Origin: Rhizophagus irregularis
Taxonomy: Eukaryota; Glomeromycota; Glomeromycetes; Glomerales; Glomeraceae
DNA: 64,000 bases
Assembly: GCF_026210795.1 (NCBI RefSeq)
Contig: NC_089432.1
Span: forward strand, 5,146,001-5,210,000
Reading direction: 5' to 3'
Shown one piece after another: positions 10,571-22,497 of the stretch (the first letter of the stretch is position 1; each line of letters begins with the position of its first letter). The notes below the pieces were generated by a model. The model did not search any database, had not been told where the DNA came from, and worked only from the letters and a program-made list of their open reading frames with translations. The translations under genes and the position numbers were made by a program.

Positions 10571-12954
10571 TTACACAAATAATTTTGAATTATGAAAATT
10601 CCCTTTAAACAGTATCATCTCATCTTCCTTCTTAATTTCTTCAAGCAATTTCAATCTATTTTCAGCATCCCTATCACCTTGTTCAGAAGCCTTCTTATAC
10701 CAATAAATTGCTTCATCAATATCCTTTTCAATCCCTTCACCCGCTTCATACATTAAAGCAAGATTATATTGAGCTGATATATTTCCTAATTTTACGGCTT
10801 TTTGATATGATTCAAATGCTTTCATTTTATCAATAGGCGTTCCAACTCCATTATTATAACAATATCCTAACATTGACATACCATCAGGATCTCCATTTTC
10901 GGCTGATTGTTTAAATAAGCTAAAAGCTTTTTTATAATTTTTACAAACACCTGTTCCATCTTTGTACATAAAAGCCAAATTATATTTAGCCAAATTATTT
11001 CCATTATCCGCAGCTTTTTCATACCAATTAGCGGCCTTCCTTGAATTTTTTCTAATACCTGGTATTCCCTTATCATAAATGGTACCCAACTTTAATTGTC
11101 CCATCGCATGACCTTTCTTTGCTACTCTTTTAAAATGTTCGAAAGCGATCTTTTCTTTTTTTTCGACTCCATTTCCAAGTTGGTAACATTCTCCAACGAA
11201 ATATTGTGATAAAACATGCATACTTTCCGATGCATCGAAGAATAAATCAAATGATTTCTTATGATTAATATTAGTTTCAATTCCTAAATAATAAAAATAT
11301 CCAAGTAAAAAAATATAGGTTGGTTTATTTTGATGGCATAATAACCATTTAAACAATTCCTCAGGAGCGATCGTGACCGGTACGGCGCCTTTACTTAATT
11401 CATTCTTACTAAGATAATCAAAAATATATTGCTTCCTCAAACCTAAGGTATTTTTCCCCTCATTTGTTATTTTAAATATAAATGATTCTAATTTATTAGC
11501 GACTAATTCTAAATCTGTTGCCAAAGTATCAATTATTTCTTGAGTATTCATTGCATCAAAATTATTAATTATTTGTGAGATTTGACCGTGTAATGAATTT
11601 AAAGAATTATGACTAATATTATCAATACTTGAATTGTCTTCTATAAGAAAATTCATTTCAAACTCTGGTAGTGAAAAACAATTCCCAGCTATCGAGTTTG
11701 TTTTTAATATAATTGATTTCATAAGAATCGTTTTTAACCTTTCGACCACTTGGTTTATCGTTGGACGATTACACGGTTCACCGTCCCAACATTCTAAATA
11801 AAAAGAAAAAAAAAAAGAAATAATTAATAAATTTATACCTACTGTATTAAAAAAATTTACAATTATATAATATAATTATAATTACCAATATAAAGTTTTG
11901 AATATTCTTCGGGAGTATTAGGAACAACCGTTTCTCTATGACCTTGTGAGATTTCAACGACCAAACTAACGTCATAACTTTCACCTTCAGTATAAAAAGG
12001 AGGTCTATAACTAGATATCTCCCATAATAATACGCCAACGCTATAAACATCGCTCATTTTATTTAACGTATATACTATTATTGGGTCGGTACTATTTTTT
12101 CTTTTACTAAACCTTGTGGGATCAATATACGGTATTACGCCAAAGAATGTTGATTGTGTTGTTGCATCACCTAATCTTTTTGATAAACCAAAATCTGCCA
12201 ACTTGATGTTATTTTGATGAACCAACACATTACCGGAGTGCTAATTGAAATATAAATCGTGTATGAGATTTTATAATTTGAACCTATAAAAAGTAAACAT
12301 ATATTTACCAAATCACGGTGCACAATTCCTTCATTATGCAAACATGAAACAGCACTCGCAAGTTGATATGCCAAGTTAAATTTATTATCCCAGGTGAGGT
12401 TATTAAGATATTTTTTCAAATATTGTTTAAGCGTACCTCCGTCAGCATATTCTAAAACAAATAAATATTTTTTGTTCTCATCCGCTAATGAATAAATTTA
12501 TCGTAAAAAAAAAAATGGAAGAAATTTATTATTATTACCAAATCATTTTCCGGAATAATGAAAATGCATTAAAATTAAAAAGATTACTTTACCTGTTATT
12601 CCGTAAAAGCTGATTATATTATTATGAAAATCAACGTCACGTTGTAATTTTAACTAAATTCGAGAAATAAATATAAATTAAATATGTTACGATAATCGAG
12701 TATATACAGTATATATATATATATTAAATTACCTCATGAACAACTTCTTTGGCAGTAGCATTGTTAAAATTCGAAAAAGATTTTAACGCTAAATATTTTG
12801 AATTTTTCCAATTTGCACGATAAACTTTCCCAAATCCTCCAGTCCCGATTACACTAACATCACTAAATTGTGAATAATCGTAATATTTAAAATATTCTTT
12901 GGTTATAGCTTCTTCTATCCAGTCAATCCATTCGTTTTTGATATTTTCAGACAT
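10571..12954 (-). CDS. Protein kinase with C-terminal Sel1-like repeats, 678 aa
   Basis: The five-exon model is 12954-12733, 12653-12593, 12484-12309, 12240-11886 and 11793-10571, joined at GT..AG introns of 79-108 bp. Total length is 2037 nt, in frame. The kinase domain has glycine loop IGTGGFGKVYRA (about residues 36-47), Lys58 in YLALKS, HRDL around 150, LADFGLSKR, PYIDP as the APE-equivalent, and DVYSVGVLLWEIS, resembling tyrosine-kinase-like Ser/Thr kinases. After a linker, residues about 390-660 carry about six Sel1/TPR-like repeats (for example AKYNLAFMYKDGTGVCKNYK). Family knowledge: Sel1 repeats are protein-interaction solenoids. The substrate and pathway are unknown. The 8521-10259 pseudogene is its tandem duplicate. 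Confidence 0.88.
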
Positions 12955-14875
12955 ATTTATATATGGAGTAGCGTGTAATTCGTTAATTATTGTATTGATT
13001 AAATAAGAAAATAATAGTAAAAATTAATATTCTTTTTTTTTAAAAAAAAAGGAAAAAAAAGAAGGGAGAATATTTTTATTTTTTTGGAAATTGGTAAGAT
13101 TAAATAACATACTGTATTTCGTTGATTATATTCTTTTTAGATCAGTGTAACTAGAAATTTGCTTATCTCTTTCAAAAAATTTAAAATTTGAAACAGAAGT
13201 TTCGGTTTTAATTACTGAACCGATTAATATATCACATGATATATGAAAACGTGTAGGTTATTTAGGTTGATTTTGAATACCGAATTTTCGGGTAAATCAG
13301 CTGACGATCACAAAATTTCAATTTTGGATAGTGCATAATTCGGCCAAGAACCTATCAATAAAGAGAAATAATACATTCATCGTACAAATTGTATTGTTTG
13401 GATTTTTTTGGTATCGAATTAAAAATTTTGGATTCCCATAATGGTCTAAAGTTCATTCACCATTTGAAAGTGTTCTTATTTAACGCCCAGAATCTTTTCT
13501 TCATAGAAATAATTCACGGAAATATCGAATGTAAATAAACCGACTAATTTATCATATGTACCCTAAATCTTATTTTTTCATTTGTATATAACAAAGAAAA
13601 ATCAAATAGGAAAGAAATTCATAAGAAACTACGGACAATAATAATTCAGCTCAAGTATGTTCGTAAATTTATAATACCGATATCGATATACTGCTGCCGT
13701 GCTGCGGATTAGTTGTGAATTATTTCTCTGTTAGTTTTAAACATATATTGTAAAGTAGAACGATAGTGACATCCATCAAGGATATTGGAATATTTAATAA
13801 TAGTCAGAATGAATTAAAAACAAAAAAAAATTGGAAAATTACGTATGTCAAATGTACGCTCAGATTATTTATGATTATCTTGATTAATATACTGTACAAA
13901 GTAAATTGTTCGTCTAGTTGAATTTTCACTACATATACTAAATTTGGACAAAACTTAAATTGCATTATGATCGAGGATTATTTCTGCGGACGATCACTTT
14001 CCGGAGTCAGAATTAAAGAATTATCGAACTCAAATTCTTATGTTAATCGGTAAATGTTAGTAATATTTTATGATGATGTAATTCTATTGGTACACTATTA
14101 TGAATATCCAAAATCGGGTTTATTAATTTTATTAACAGAAAATTCCAAACAATATTTACGAAATTGTAATTATTATTGTTACAATTCATTAAGGAAAGAT
14201 CTACATGCTTTGTAACAATACGCGTCTAAAAATAGAAACATGGAAATTCCAAGGAAACTTTAATGACGTAAAAGTTCGTTGGGAAAAGTATTTATCGTAA
14301 GTTGTCTGTATTTTCCATTTTATTTATAAACATATTTTTAATTAAATCATTAATGAATTATTTTTTTTTTCTTTTTTTACATTAAATTCATTAAATACTT
14401 ATCAGGAATTTTATTAGATTTCATTTTTTAGATTTCATTTTTTATTAGATTTCATTTTTATTTTTTATTAGATTTCAATTTTTGGAGAATAAGGAGAAAG
14501 AATATAGTAACACAGTAACAAAAAATGATAATCATATACAAATTTATAGTAAAAGGAGTTTATGTTCCGATTTGACACATAAATATGATATAATCATTTT
14601 TTCAAAAAAATTTAAATTTAGTAAATGTGGAACAACTTTTTTTAAGTTTAATGAAACATTATTTTCATTATTTTTTTTTCCCAAGCTTTTTCTTCTTTTT
14701 TTTTTTAAAAAAAAAAAAGAAAAGAAATTAAATGAACATTTAACTTATATTAAAATTCTGTTCAAGAATTAAATATCACGTCAAAATTAACGTACCTAAT
14801 TAACGTTTAAATTAAAATATTTGACATACACTATTAAATTACGAACCACCGCTTTATCTGATATAAACAGAAAAT
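12955..14875. other. AT-rich spacer without supported gene
   Basis: About 1.9 kb contains no conserved ORF. A frame open at 14482-14772 begins at TTG, runs through T- and A-homopolymers, and is judged spurious. A short direct repeat (TTAGATTTCATTTTT, 3-4 copies) lies at 14418-14480. Confidence 0.5.
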
Positions 14876-15331
14876 ATGAATTTAATGACGATTTTATCTA
14901 ATAATTTGCGAAATAATTTTGTTAAATATTTATTAATATCATTTTTATTGATTGCTCTTATTAATGATGATTTATTCGTATTTGGAAGAGGCAAATTTCC
15001 AGGAAAGGTTCTTAGTGAGGCTGGGGAAAATATTCATAAAAGACCTGGACATGGAAAACCTGAGCATAAAGTTATAGGGAAACCACCTAAAAATAGTGTT
15101 GCTGATAATGATTTGGGAAAAGTTAATAATGTTAATGAAATTGATTTAAAAAATGACAAATCTTATGAAGGAAATAATGAAACTGAAAAACCAAAAAGTT
15201 CTAAAAATTCTAATACACTCGTTTTAGTAACAATAGTATTACTAATTTTAATAGCAATAAGTTCAATTTATGCTTGGTTTAAACGTCGTAATAGAATCAG
15301 AAATGCTAATGGAAATAATAATTATGTATAA
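14876..15331 (+). CDS. Small single-pass membrane protein with N-terminal signal, 151 aa
   Basis: The ORF starts at the first ATG after a stop-rich leader. It has a hydrophobic N-terminal segment (about residues 18-30), a hydrophilic lysine/asparagine-rich ectodomain with a dibasic KR at 55-56, a hydrophobic helix at about 114-134, and a basic tail (WFKRRNR) consistent with the stop-transfer, positive-inside rule. The predicted topology is signal peptide, extracellular or luminal 80-residue region, and C-terminal anchor. The KR suggests possible Kex2 cleavage, giving a released peptide plus an anchored remnant. I do not recognise a family. It stands alone between the kinase genes and a transposon nest. 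Confidence 0.65.
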   Translation: MNLMTILSNNLRNNFVKYLLISFLLIALINDDLFVFGRGKFPGKVLSEAGENIHKRPGHGKPEHKVIGKPPKNSVADNDLGKVNNVNEIDLKNDKSYEGNNETEKPKSSKNSNTLVLVTIVLLILIAISSIYAWFKRRNRIRNANGNNNYV

Positions 15332-15639
15332 AAAAATAACAACTGTTGGTTTCTTATTATTTATTATTTATTGCTTGTACAATTAATTTTTTATCATTCA
15401 ATCAATGTATTATTAATAAATTTATTTCTCATATTTTACCAATAACAAATACTATGTAAAAATTATTTCTCGTTAATGAATTCCCTCTTGCATAGACTAC
15501 AACCTCCTTACTACTAAATATTAACATGTAAAAATTTTTGTAATAAAAATGGGGGTCGGGTTTGATTGCACAGTATTAACGTCAATCATTTACATTTTGT
15601 GATTGGCTGTTATGATATTACGTTATATTCTAGGGTGTC
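15332..15639. other. Spacer 3' of the membrane protein gene
   Basis: AT-rich sequence with no gene, probably including the 3' UTR of the preceding gene (AATAAA-like TTAATAAATTT at 15411). From about 15640 transposon-derived inverted repeats begin. Confidence 0.4.
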
Positions 15640-16757
15640 TAAAGCGGAGCATATTTGGCCGGAATTACGGCATTAAGAAATTACGGTTTTTACTAACCGA
15701 AAAAAATTCTGTCCTCATAAAAAAAATGAAGGTGATGCGGTTTACTAAAATCACGTGACGCTACCGCTTTAGACAATTTACCCAGTATCACCTAGGGGAT
15801 AGATAAATATACGGGGGCCAACTCAAGGTTACACACACGAAGCCTATAGTAATTTTATAAGTAACTATAAAAATACCCCATGTTTAAAGTGAGAGATGGG
15901 CCGATAATCAATATGATTCTAAAAAAAATTATCCCCCGAAAACAACAAAATCCGAAACTATACAAATCTATAATTTTTGTTGAAGTTTTGCGTTCATATC
16001 TTTCAAAAAATAGGATCAGCTATTTGGAATACCTCAAAATTATAAAAGTTTATTAAATACTTGAAAATAATGCACAACAAAGTAAGAAACGCTATTTTTA
16101 AATGTTTTTAAGCAAAAAAAATTTATAACTTTTTACTGAGATCTCAAAAGTCTGTAATTTCTAACTTTCTATCGTCAAGTAATAAAAACATATAAAATAA
16201 GAAAGAAATTAATCAGTGGCTCAATTTTGATAAAAAAACTTCGCCTATATAGAGCTAATACGAACAAACTTAACTTTTGGGATCAGCTACTTTCCTATAT
16301 GTGTGTGTCGAAAAAAATAAAAAAAAACGAAATTCTAATATGAAATTTCGTTTGTGTAACCAATTTATGGAGGCTTCAGTTCAATCGGTAATCAGTGTTG
16401 GACCATTTGTCCAATTGAGCATTTGGATATCCAATTGAATATCCAATTGGATATATGTCCACAATGTCCAATAATTTTTTTGGACATATAAGAAAATGTC
16501 CAATTGATTTTTATTTAATTTTATTTAAATTTAATGATTTAAAAAGTAAATTTTATTAATTCTTTACAAATAATTCGCAATTTTATTTAAAAAAATATTA
16601 CTAGTACGCAGTTGATCAACATTAAATCTGCCTATTTACAGTAAATACAAATTATTTCATGGGATATTTTCCTGACCAATTGTAATCAATTTATTGATTT
16701 TATTCCGTTTCATCTACAAATTAATTAAATAATTAAATAATTAAATTAAAAAAAAGA

Positions 16758-19700
16758 TTAAAAATTGAAAAAAAAATTACGTAATAATGTCAAATATGTA
16801 GGAGGCTGAATTTTTTCAAAATCAAAAATATCATCTAACTTCCACTTGGCTCTTTTACTGATAAGTGGATGTTTCTTTTGTAAAATCTCGTCTAAATCCA
16901 TAGTGCGACCAATAAGTGGTGCTATCTCACCATTTTCTTCATCCTCCTGATTTAGAATTTCTGATTCCTCATCTTCTACCATTTCAATCCATTCATTAAT
17001 TAAATTTCTCCATTCACGAGGTGATTCAATATCTTGTTCCGAATCTTCAGAAGATTGATTTAAAAAATCATCATCATTATCGGATACATTAAATTGGTCG
17101 TCATCTTGCTGTTCTTAAACAACTGGAATTGCAATGTTTGTATCTTTGAGTTTTTTATTTGCACTCATAATATTTTCCAGTCGTTTTTGCCGTTGAAATT
17201 CTCCCTTTATTTGACTCATAGCAAGAACTTTTTCTGACTGTAATAACATTATAAGTTATAACAGTTAAGAAAGCCAAATAATTAAATATGCTAAAAAAAC
17301 GTCAATAAATAAAAATTTAAGGTAAATTTCATACACCCAAGCGGTTTCTTTTATTCGTATAAAAAAAGCCCATGGAAGAAAAAAGTCTTTCAACCGAGGC
17401 AGTATTAATACAAATAGCATATATTTTAGTAGAAAATGCACTTAAATCTGGTGCATAAGCAGATGTAAAATCCCAAAACCCAAGTACACCATTACAAAAT
17501 TGTTTTAATGACATATTATTAAATGGAAAATCTTGTTTTCGATAACTCTGCAACTCTCCCAATAGTGAGGTAGGTAATCGTTTAAACCAAGCACAGAAAT
17601 AGTAAATCATCCATTCACTCAATTGAGCAAAAGAAATTGATTGATTACTTTGAATAAAAAGATTATTCCGATATTCAGGGTGGAGAAGAAAAGAAATTAA
17701 TAATAAGGGCTGTTCCCAAATATCCCATCGTTTTTCTAAACGCGCAGCCATTTTTTTACCTAAATCTTGATCGGAATATTCTTGCCACATTTTGTAAAAA
17801 TAAGCAAATCCATGAAGTACATCATGGAGACGAGCATTTTCTGCTTGTAATTTGTTTAACACTCCACAAAAAGGATATAGAAGCTTTTCTAATTGCTTAA
17901 TTTCTCTCCACCAAATATCATTATCAATAGTTTTGCAAATATCAAGCGGCAAAGTTTTATTATTTCGTGTTTCATCTTCTTCACCAGAATAGTAAATTGC
18001 TTCATCTTCTTGATCAAATTCTTCAGGAGCATATTTTGAAATAAGTACCTAAAAAAATATGCATGTGTGTAAAAAAATAAAATTAAAAGCTAATTTTATT
18101 AGGTATTTTAAATTTTACATACCTTTAAAGCTGCCTTTGTTCGTATTAAACTGAAATAGCAATGATAATGAGAATTCCAACGTGTAGCACATGGAAGAAG
18201 AAGAGCAAGATATTTATTATATTTGATTTTTTGCTCATCACGTAATCTAGCCATAAAGTAAACTGATCTGTTAAGGTATGTAATAATTTGAATGGCCTTT
18301 TCAGATGCATTAATCAAATTAGGAGATTCTTTAAAGATTTCTCCAACAATTAGGTTAGCTTGATGGGCAAAACAGGGGCCAAAAAAAACGTCTCGCCGCT
18401 CTGGTGCCAATCGTTTTCTGTAAATTATAAAAAAAAAGTTAATATTTTGCGAATTGTGATTATTAATTTAAATCATTAAGATTTACTATTAACAATTTAA
18501 CATACCTTGCAGCTTGATTTGAAGATGCAGAATCAGTAATTACAGCATTGTATTTGATATTCTGTTTATCTAAATCACTTAAAAAATTTAATGTAAATTC
18601 TTTAATTTCCTCCCATTGAACACGATTTCTGCTTATATCTTCTCCTCCCCATACTAAAACTTGTCCATCAGAAGTAATTAAAACTGATCCCATAATTTCT
18701 TGCTTTTTGACATTTTTCCATCCATCAAAACATACAGTAACTCCAAGTTCATCTTTTTGTGCAGTATCAATTAAAGTTTTTTTAATATGTTCTGAATTTG
18801 TATTCAGAATACGACCTGCTAGTACTTTCCCTATAAAAAGTATTATACTTAAAATATACTTAAAATATATTTAAAATATACTTAATTTAAAAATTGCAAA
18901 ATACTTATAATATATTTTTAATATATCTAAAATATACTTAAAATTATCTTAAAATATATGTCTAATATATTTAATTTTTGCCCATATACTTAAAATATAT
19001 TTAAATTATATTTAAATTAAAATTTAAGTATATTATAAGATTATTATAAGTATATCTTTTACATACTTAAAATATACTTAAAATATATTATGAAATATAT
19101 TATAAGAATATTTTAAGTATGTAAAAAATATATCTATAATATACTTAAATTTTAATTTAAATATAATTTAAGTATATTTTAAGTATTTGGGCAAAAATTA
19201 AATATATTAGAAATATATTTTAAGATAATTTTAAATACATTTTAAGTATATTATAAGTATTTCGCTATTTTTAAATTAAATATATTTTAAGTATATTTTA
19301 AATATATTTTAAAAAGTTTTTAATTATATTTTAAATATAAATACTTTTTATAGGGTTTTTGACTAGGTAATTTCAATCCTGGATTTGCAAAATTAATCAT
19401 TTTTTGACTTGATTGATTTTCGACCCATCTAAATAACCACCCATTATCTATAGTAGAATTCAATACTAAATCTTCCCATTGAGTATATTCTTGCTTAGAA
19501 AGAGGAGTTGGCCGAGGCATATAGTACATAATTTTTGTTTTTCTTTTTTTATTAGCAGATTCTTCTTCAGTACTAATTTCAAATTCTGAAATATAAATTT
19601 AGATTAGTATAAATTAATTAACCAAATAAATTATAAATGATTTTTTAAAAATATACCGTGTGAATGTTGTGATAAAGAGGAAGCGGAAAAAGAGGAACGG

Positions 19701-19963
19701 TGTGATAAAGAGGAAGATGAAAAAGAGGAACGGTGTGATAGAGAGGAAGAGGGAAAAGAAAAATTTTGTTCATGAGAAAAAGATGATTCTCCTTCAGTTT
19801 GATCTTTTTCTTGAATCTCTTCATATCTCTCAGGAAAAAGTATTCTATTTCTTTCATTTTCGGAATACTGTTCCTCAAATTTATTACAAGACTTTAAATG
19901 AGAAATTACTAGCCTTTTTGTGTTTGTAATTTTGGCTTTGCAATAGCAACACAAAGCAAAATA
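16758..19963 (-). pseudogene. hAT transposase (BED finger, hATC), probably inactivated
   Basis: Read from 19963 downward. There is a BED-type zinc finger (C-x2-C with a downstream HLKSC), then the RNase H-like core with the first acidic residue in VCFDGWKN, the second in AVITDSASSNQAA, the CFAHQANLI and ATRWNSH motifs, and the C-terminal dimerisation block SVERLFSSMG with the third catalytic Glu. Clean introns are visible, for example a donor after GCTGCAAG near 18509 and one between KAALK and VLISKYAPEEF. The first coding exon upstream of the BED exon is not clear. Two lesions stand out. A 525-bp palindromic MITE sits in the coding sequence at 18829-19353. An in-frame TAA lies at 17117-17115, after which the same frame stays open to 16758 (acidic tail). 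Family role: cut-and-paste transposition. Confidence 0.75.
18829..19353. mobile_element. 525-bp palindromic MITE (CCCTAT family) inside transposase
   Basis: Termini are CCCTATAAAAAGTAT at 18829 and ATACTTTTTATAGGG ending at 19353, with TTT flanks on both sides. Nearly the whole element is one inverted repeat centred near 19090, made of AAAATATACTT words. Its ends and homopolymer target match the 3604-5011 element (CCCTATGAAAAAA, AAA flanks), so both probably belong to one family. It separates LKLPSQKP from GKVLAGRIL in the transposase. Confidence 0.75.
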
Positions 19964-20722
19964 ATTAAATTTATTTGCTTTTTCATTTAAAACTGTAATG
20001 TACTTAGTAGGAATGTTTTGGAGGAGGCATGTTTTCTAATGAGAAAAAAATAGTCAAAGTCGAAGTAGAAAAAAAACGAGATTATCATTGTTACACTATA
20101 ATTTATTAATTGGATATGTCCAATTGGATCTCCAATTGGATTTGGACATATGTCCATATGTCCAATTGGACACATTTAATCCAACGATGTCCAATTAACC
20201 AATTGGACAACTGGACATATGTCCATTTGGAAATTGTCCAAATGTCCAATTCTAGAAATTGGACATTGTCCAAATCCAACTCTGTCGGTAATTGATCAGC
20301 CTGTGTAACCTTGAGTTTGCCCCCGTATATTTGTATTATTTATTTCATGGGGAGTTGGAAATAAATGGGTAATCCCCTGGAGCGTGTCACTCATTAAATA
20401 TTAACTATTTTAACTATTTTAAACTAAAATTAGTAATTTCCCGGCTATCTATATGAGACCGGGAAATAACTAAATGAAGATTCCCGGTCATTTATAAACT
20501 CAGCTAATCACTCGCAATTTTTAAAAATTAGTATGAAGGTGATCATGAGTGACACTTAGTGCGACGGGGGATTAATCTATTTATCTATCCCCTAGGTATC
20601 ACCGTCACTTTCTGCCCCACGTGACTTTTTGGCGCAGAGGGTGTGATACTGTGTGACAAATATTACTATGATCACGTGGGGCAGAAAAGTGACGGTGATA
20701 CTGGGTAAGATGCTTTAGACGC

Positions 20723-21460
20723 TAAAAAAGGAAGGGAAGTTGGCCCTAATTTGGTTAAAAACATGTGGCAAATCAAGGATCGTTTTTTAACAAATATACA
20801 TAATTTCAATTTCAATTTCAATATATCAATATCAATTGATAAAATTGAACGAACAGATAAATTTTAAATGGCCATCACTTACGACACTATCAAAATTGAA
20901 TTCATATGCTAACAATGCTAACAGCCTAAGCAATAGTGAATAATTTAAGCCGCATATATACTAACTATAAATAGATTATTTCTTTATGATTATCTAATAA
21001 TGTTCGTAATTTTTTTAATAAAATTACACATATCACGGGATTGGATTGCAGTACGTGATTCCAGCAATTTGGAACCATTACTATCTACTTATTCAAGACA
21101 AACTTATCACAACACTCAGACTTAGTGATCATATACGACATTTTAAACCATATTAAGTATAATCTCATTTTTACATTAATGCTACGGCTTCACTTACTTT
21201 AGAACACTTATCCTAAAACACAAAAAACAGCACAGAAACTCCTAATAACAAAGCTATACTGATTTTTACAACACCAACCTGATGGGTTATCATCATTCTC
21301 AAATGTTTCTAGGGTGAATAACTAATTAAACTAATAGGTCCATATTAGTTAAGAAATTCTTTTTGTAAAATGAGACTCGGACCTTGATATTACAACATGG
21401 ATTATTATAGATATTGAGTAGGTACTTTTTTAATAAATTATTATATAAAAAATATTCTTA
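20723..21460. other. Spacer, no gene recognised
   Basis: AT-rich sequence with scattered stops in all frames. It may include further decayed Polinton sequence continuing from the polymerase relic, but I cannot recognise any motif. Confidence 0.4.
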
Positions 21461-21862
21461 TAAAGCTTTTTTTTTTCTATTGTAGGAATGCTGGTTTTTG
21501 GAATTTAACAAAACTGGATTTATATCATTGATGAATAGGCATGTAGCATATAGTGTTTTTGCATCACTTTTCTTTTTTTGTCTGTTTGGTAAAAGTGGAT
21601 ATATTAAATAATGTAATGAAATGTAATATTTGAGGAATAGTGCATCCCATGCTAAACCAGGTGTTGAGTAATACCAGAGAGGGTCAAGACCATATTTACT
21701 TAGTGCTGTTTCCCGAAAACTTTGGAAAATATCTGCGAGTAGGAAGATATCAGTTTTAAGATAAATATTGTGGTAATCCCTCATGGTATTACATCTGGCT
21801 TTTTCCCAAAAATATTGCGCATACTCATACTCACTATCCGAAATATGTGTAATAGTACTTTT
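21458..21862 (-). pseudogene. Relic of a protein-primed type family B DNA polymerase
   Basis: The minus frame from about 21862 reads EYEYAQYFWEKARC, continues into MRDYHNIYLKTDIFLLADIF and YGLDPLWYYSTPGLAWDALF. This is the conserved block ending the exonuclease/palm-proximal region of viral and Polinton DNA polymerases (KTD-x-LLADVFE.. and TPGLAWDA patterns). Only about 100 residues remain. No catalytic palm motifs follow, so this is a fragment. It differs from the polymerase at 34748-36628, indicating a second lineage of virus-like element. Confidence 0.75.
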
Positions 21863-22497
21863 TTCATATTAATTGTGACACTATTGTAACTATGAAAATA
21901 TCAAATATTGGTATAACTAGCTACTATGAGTAATAATGAAAAATATAGAAAAGATCATATAAAATCAATATGTGTCATATTTATTATTTTTTGTAGGATT
22001 TTTTTTAGCAAAAAAAAGAATTGACAATATATGAATTAAAAATCATAATTTATTATTATTAGTATGACTTGGACTGACACATTGATGTGAATAATCCTGA
22101 ATCAAAAGTATTTATAGTTGCTTACAATGAAATATATTGCATGTTCTTCATTAATTACTGACAAATGTGTGGTAATATTGACTCATTGATAAAAAATATG
22201 TAATGCATTTTAAATGATTTTGACTGATACATTAATATTTTATTTAATTATATTATTTAAATTTGACTAATAATGTACTTCTTATTCATATCAATGTGTC
22301 AGCCTACATAATTTATATGAAATTGATAATGTAATTCAAGAACATCAATACGTCATTACAGCCTATAAATATATATATAATTAAGATACCTATCTTTATT
22401 TCACTTATATTACTTTTCCTTCTTAACTATTTATTCTTTCCTTCTTTATTAACTACTTTCATTCATTATTTACTCAACAATTTTGAATCTAATCAAT
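21863..22497. promoter_or_regulatory. 5' flank of the PD-(D/E)XK gene
   Basis: The last ~120 bp before the ATG are pyrimidine-rich (CTTTCCTTCTTTATTAACTA type), like a fungal promoter/leader. This flank plus exon 1 is partly duplicated at 42780-42895. A small MITE (22074-22302) lies within it. Confidence 0.4.
22074..22302. mobile_element. Small MITE in promoter region
   Basis: Inverted termini CTGACACATTGATGTGAATAA (22074) and its near-complement, which ends at ATGTGTCAG (22302). The interior contains related CTGATACATTAAT words. No convincing target duplication was found. It lies about 200 bp upstream of the start codon of the following gene. Confidence 0.5.

Larger units (their letters stand above)
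16393..20284. mobile_element. hAT transposon with transposase gene, 3.9 kb
   Basis: Terminal repeats are CAGTGTTGGAC at 16393 and the complement of CAGAGTTGGAT ending at 20284. A perfect 8-bp target duplication TCGGTAAT flanks it (16385-16392, 20285-20292). Subterminal regions are packed with the palindromic word TCCAATTGGACATATG at both ends, which are likely transposase-binding sites. It carries a minus-strand, intron-containing transposase gene. By these criteria it is a formerly autonomous hAT element. Confidence 0.9.
15793..20595. mobile_element. hAT-type MITE (TAGGGGATAG family) hosting a second hAT
   Basis: Termini are TAGGGGATAGATAAAT at 15793 and ATTTATCTATCCCCTA(G) at about 20595. 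The flanking 8-mers are both GTATCACC (15785-15792 and 20596-20603), the 8-bp target duplication expected of hAT elements. Without the inner hAT transposon (16393-20284 plus its TSD), about 900 bp of its own sequence remains. That includes a further nested inverted-repeat pair (GAGCGTGTCACTCAT near 20382, ATGAGTGACACTTAGTGCG near 20545). No ORF is attributable to it. Confidence 0.7.
15640..20722. mobile_element. Fold-back element, outermost level of a TE nest
   Basis: The arm at 15766-15792 (GCTTTAGAC..CAGTATCACC) is the complement of 20694-20722 (GGTGATACTGGGTA..GCTTTAGACGC). The inner part of the palindrome is also present: CCGTCACTTTCTGCC near 20602 pairs with GGCAGAAAAGTGACGG near 20681. 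The left arm is split from the rest by the hAT-type element 15793-20595. A second small hairpin (GTCTAAAGCG at about 15641, CGCTTTAGAC at 15765) suggests the element begins near 15640. No coding capacity. Confidence 0.55.

Noticed and set aside
14482-14772. 96-aa open frame upstream of the membrane protein gene
   Set aside because: It starts at TTG, has no ATG context, and half of it is encoded by T and A homopolymers (FFF and KKK runs).
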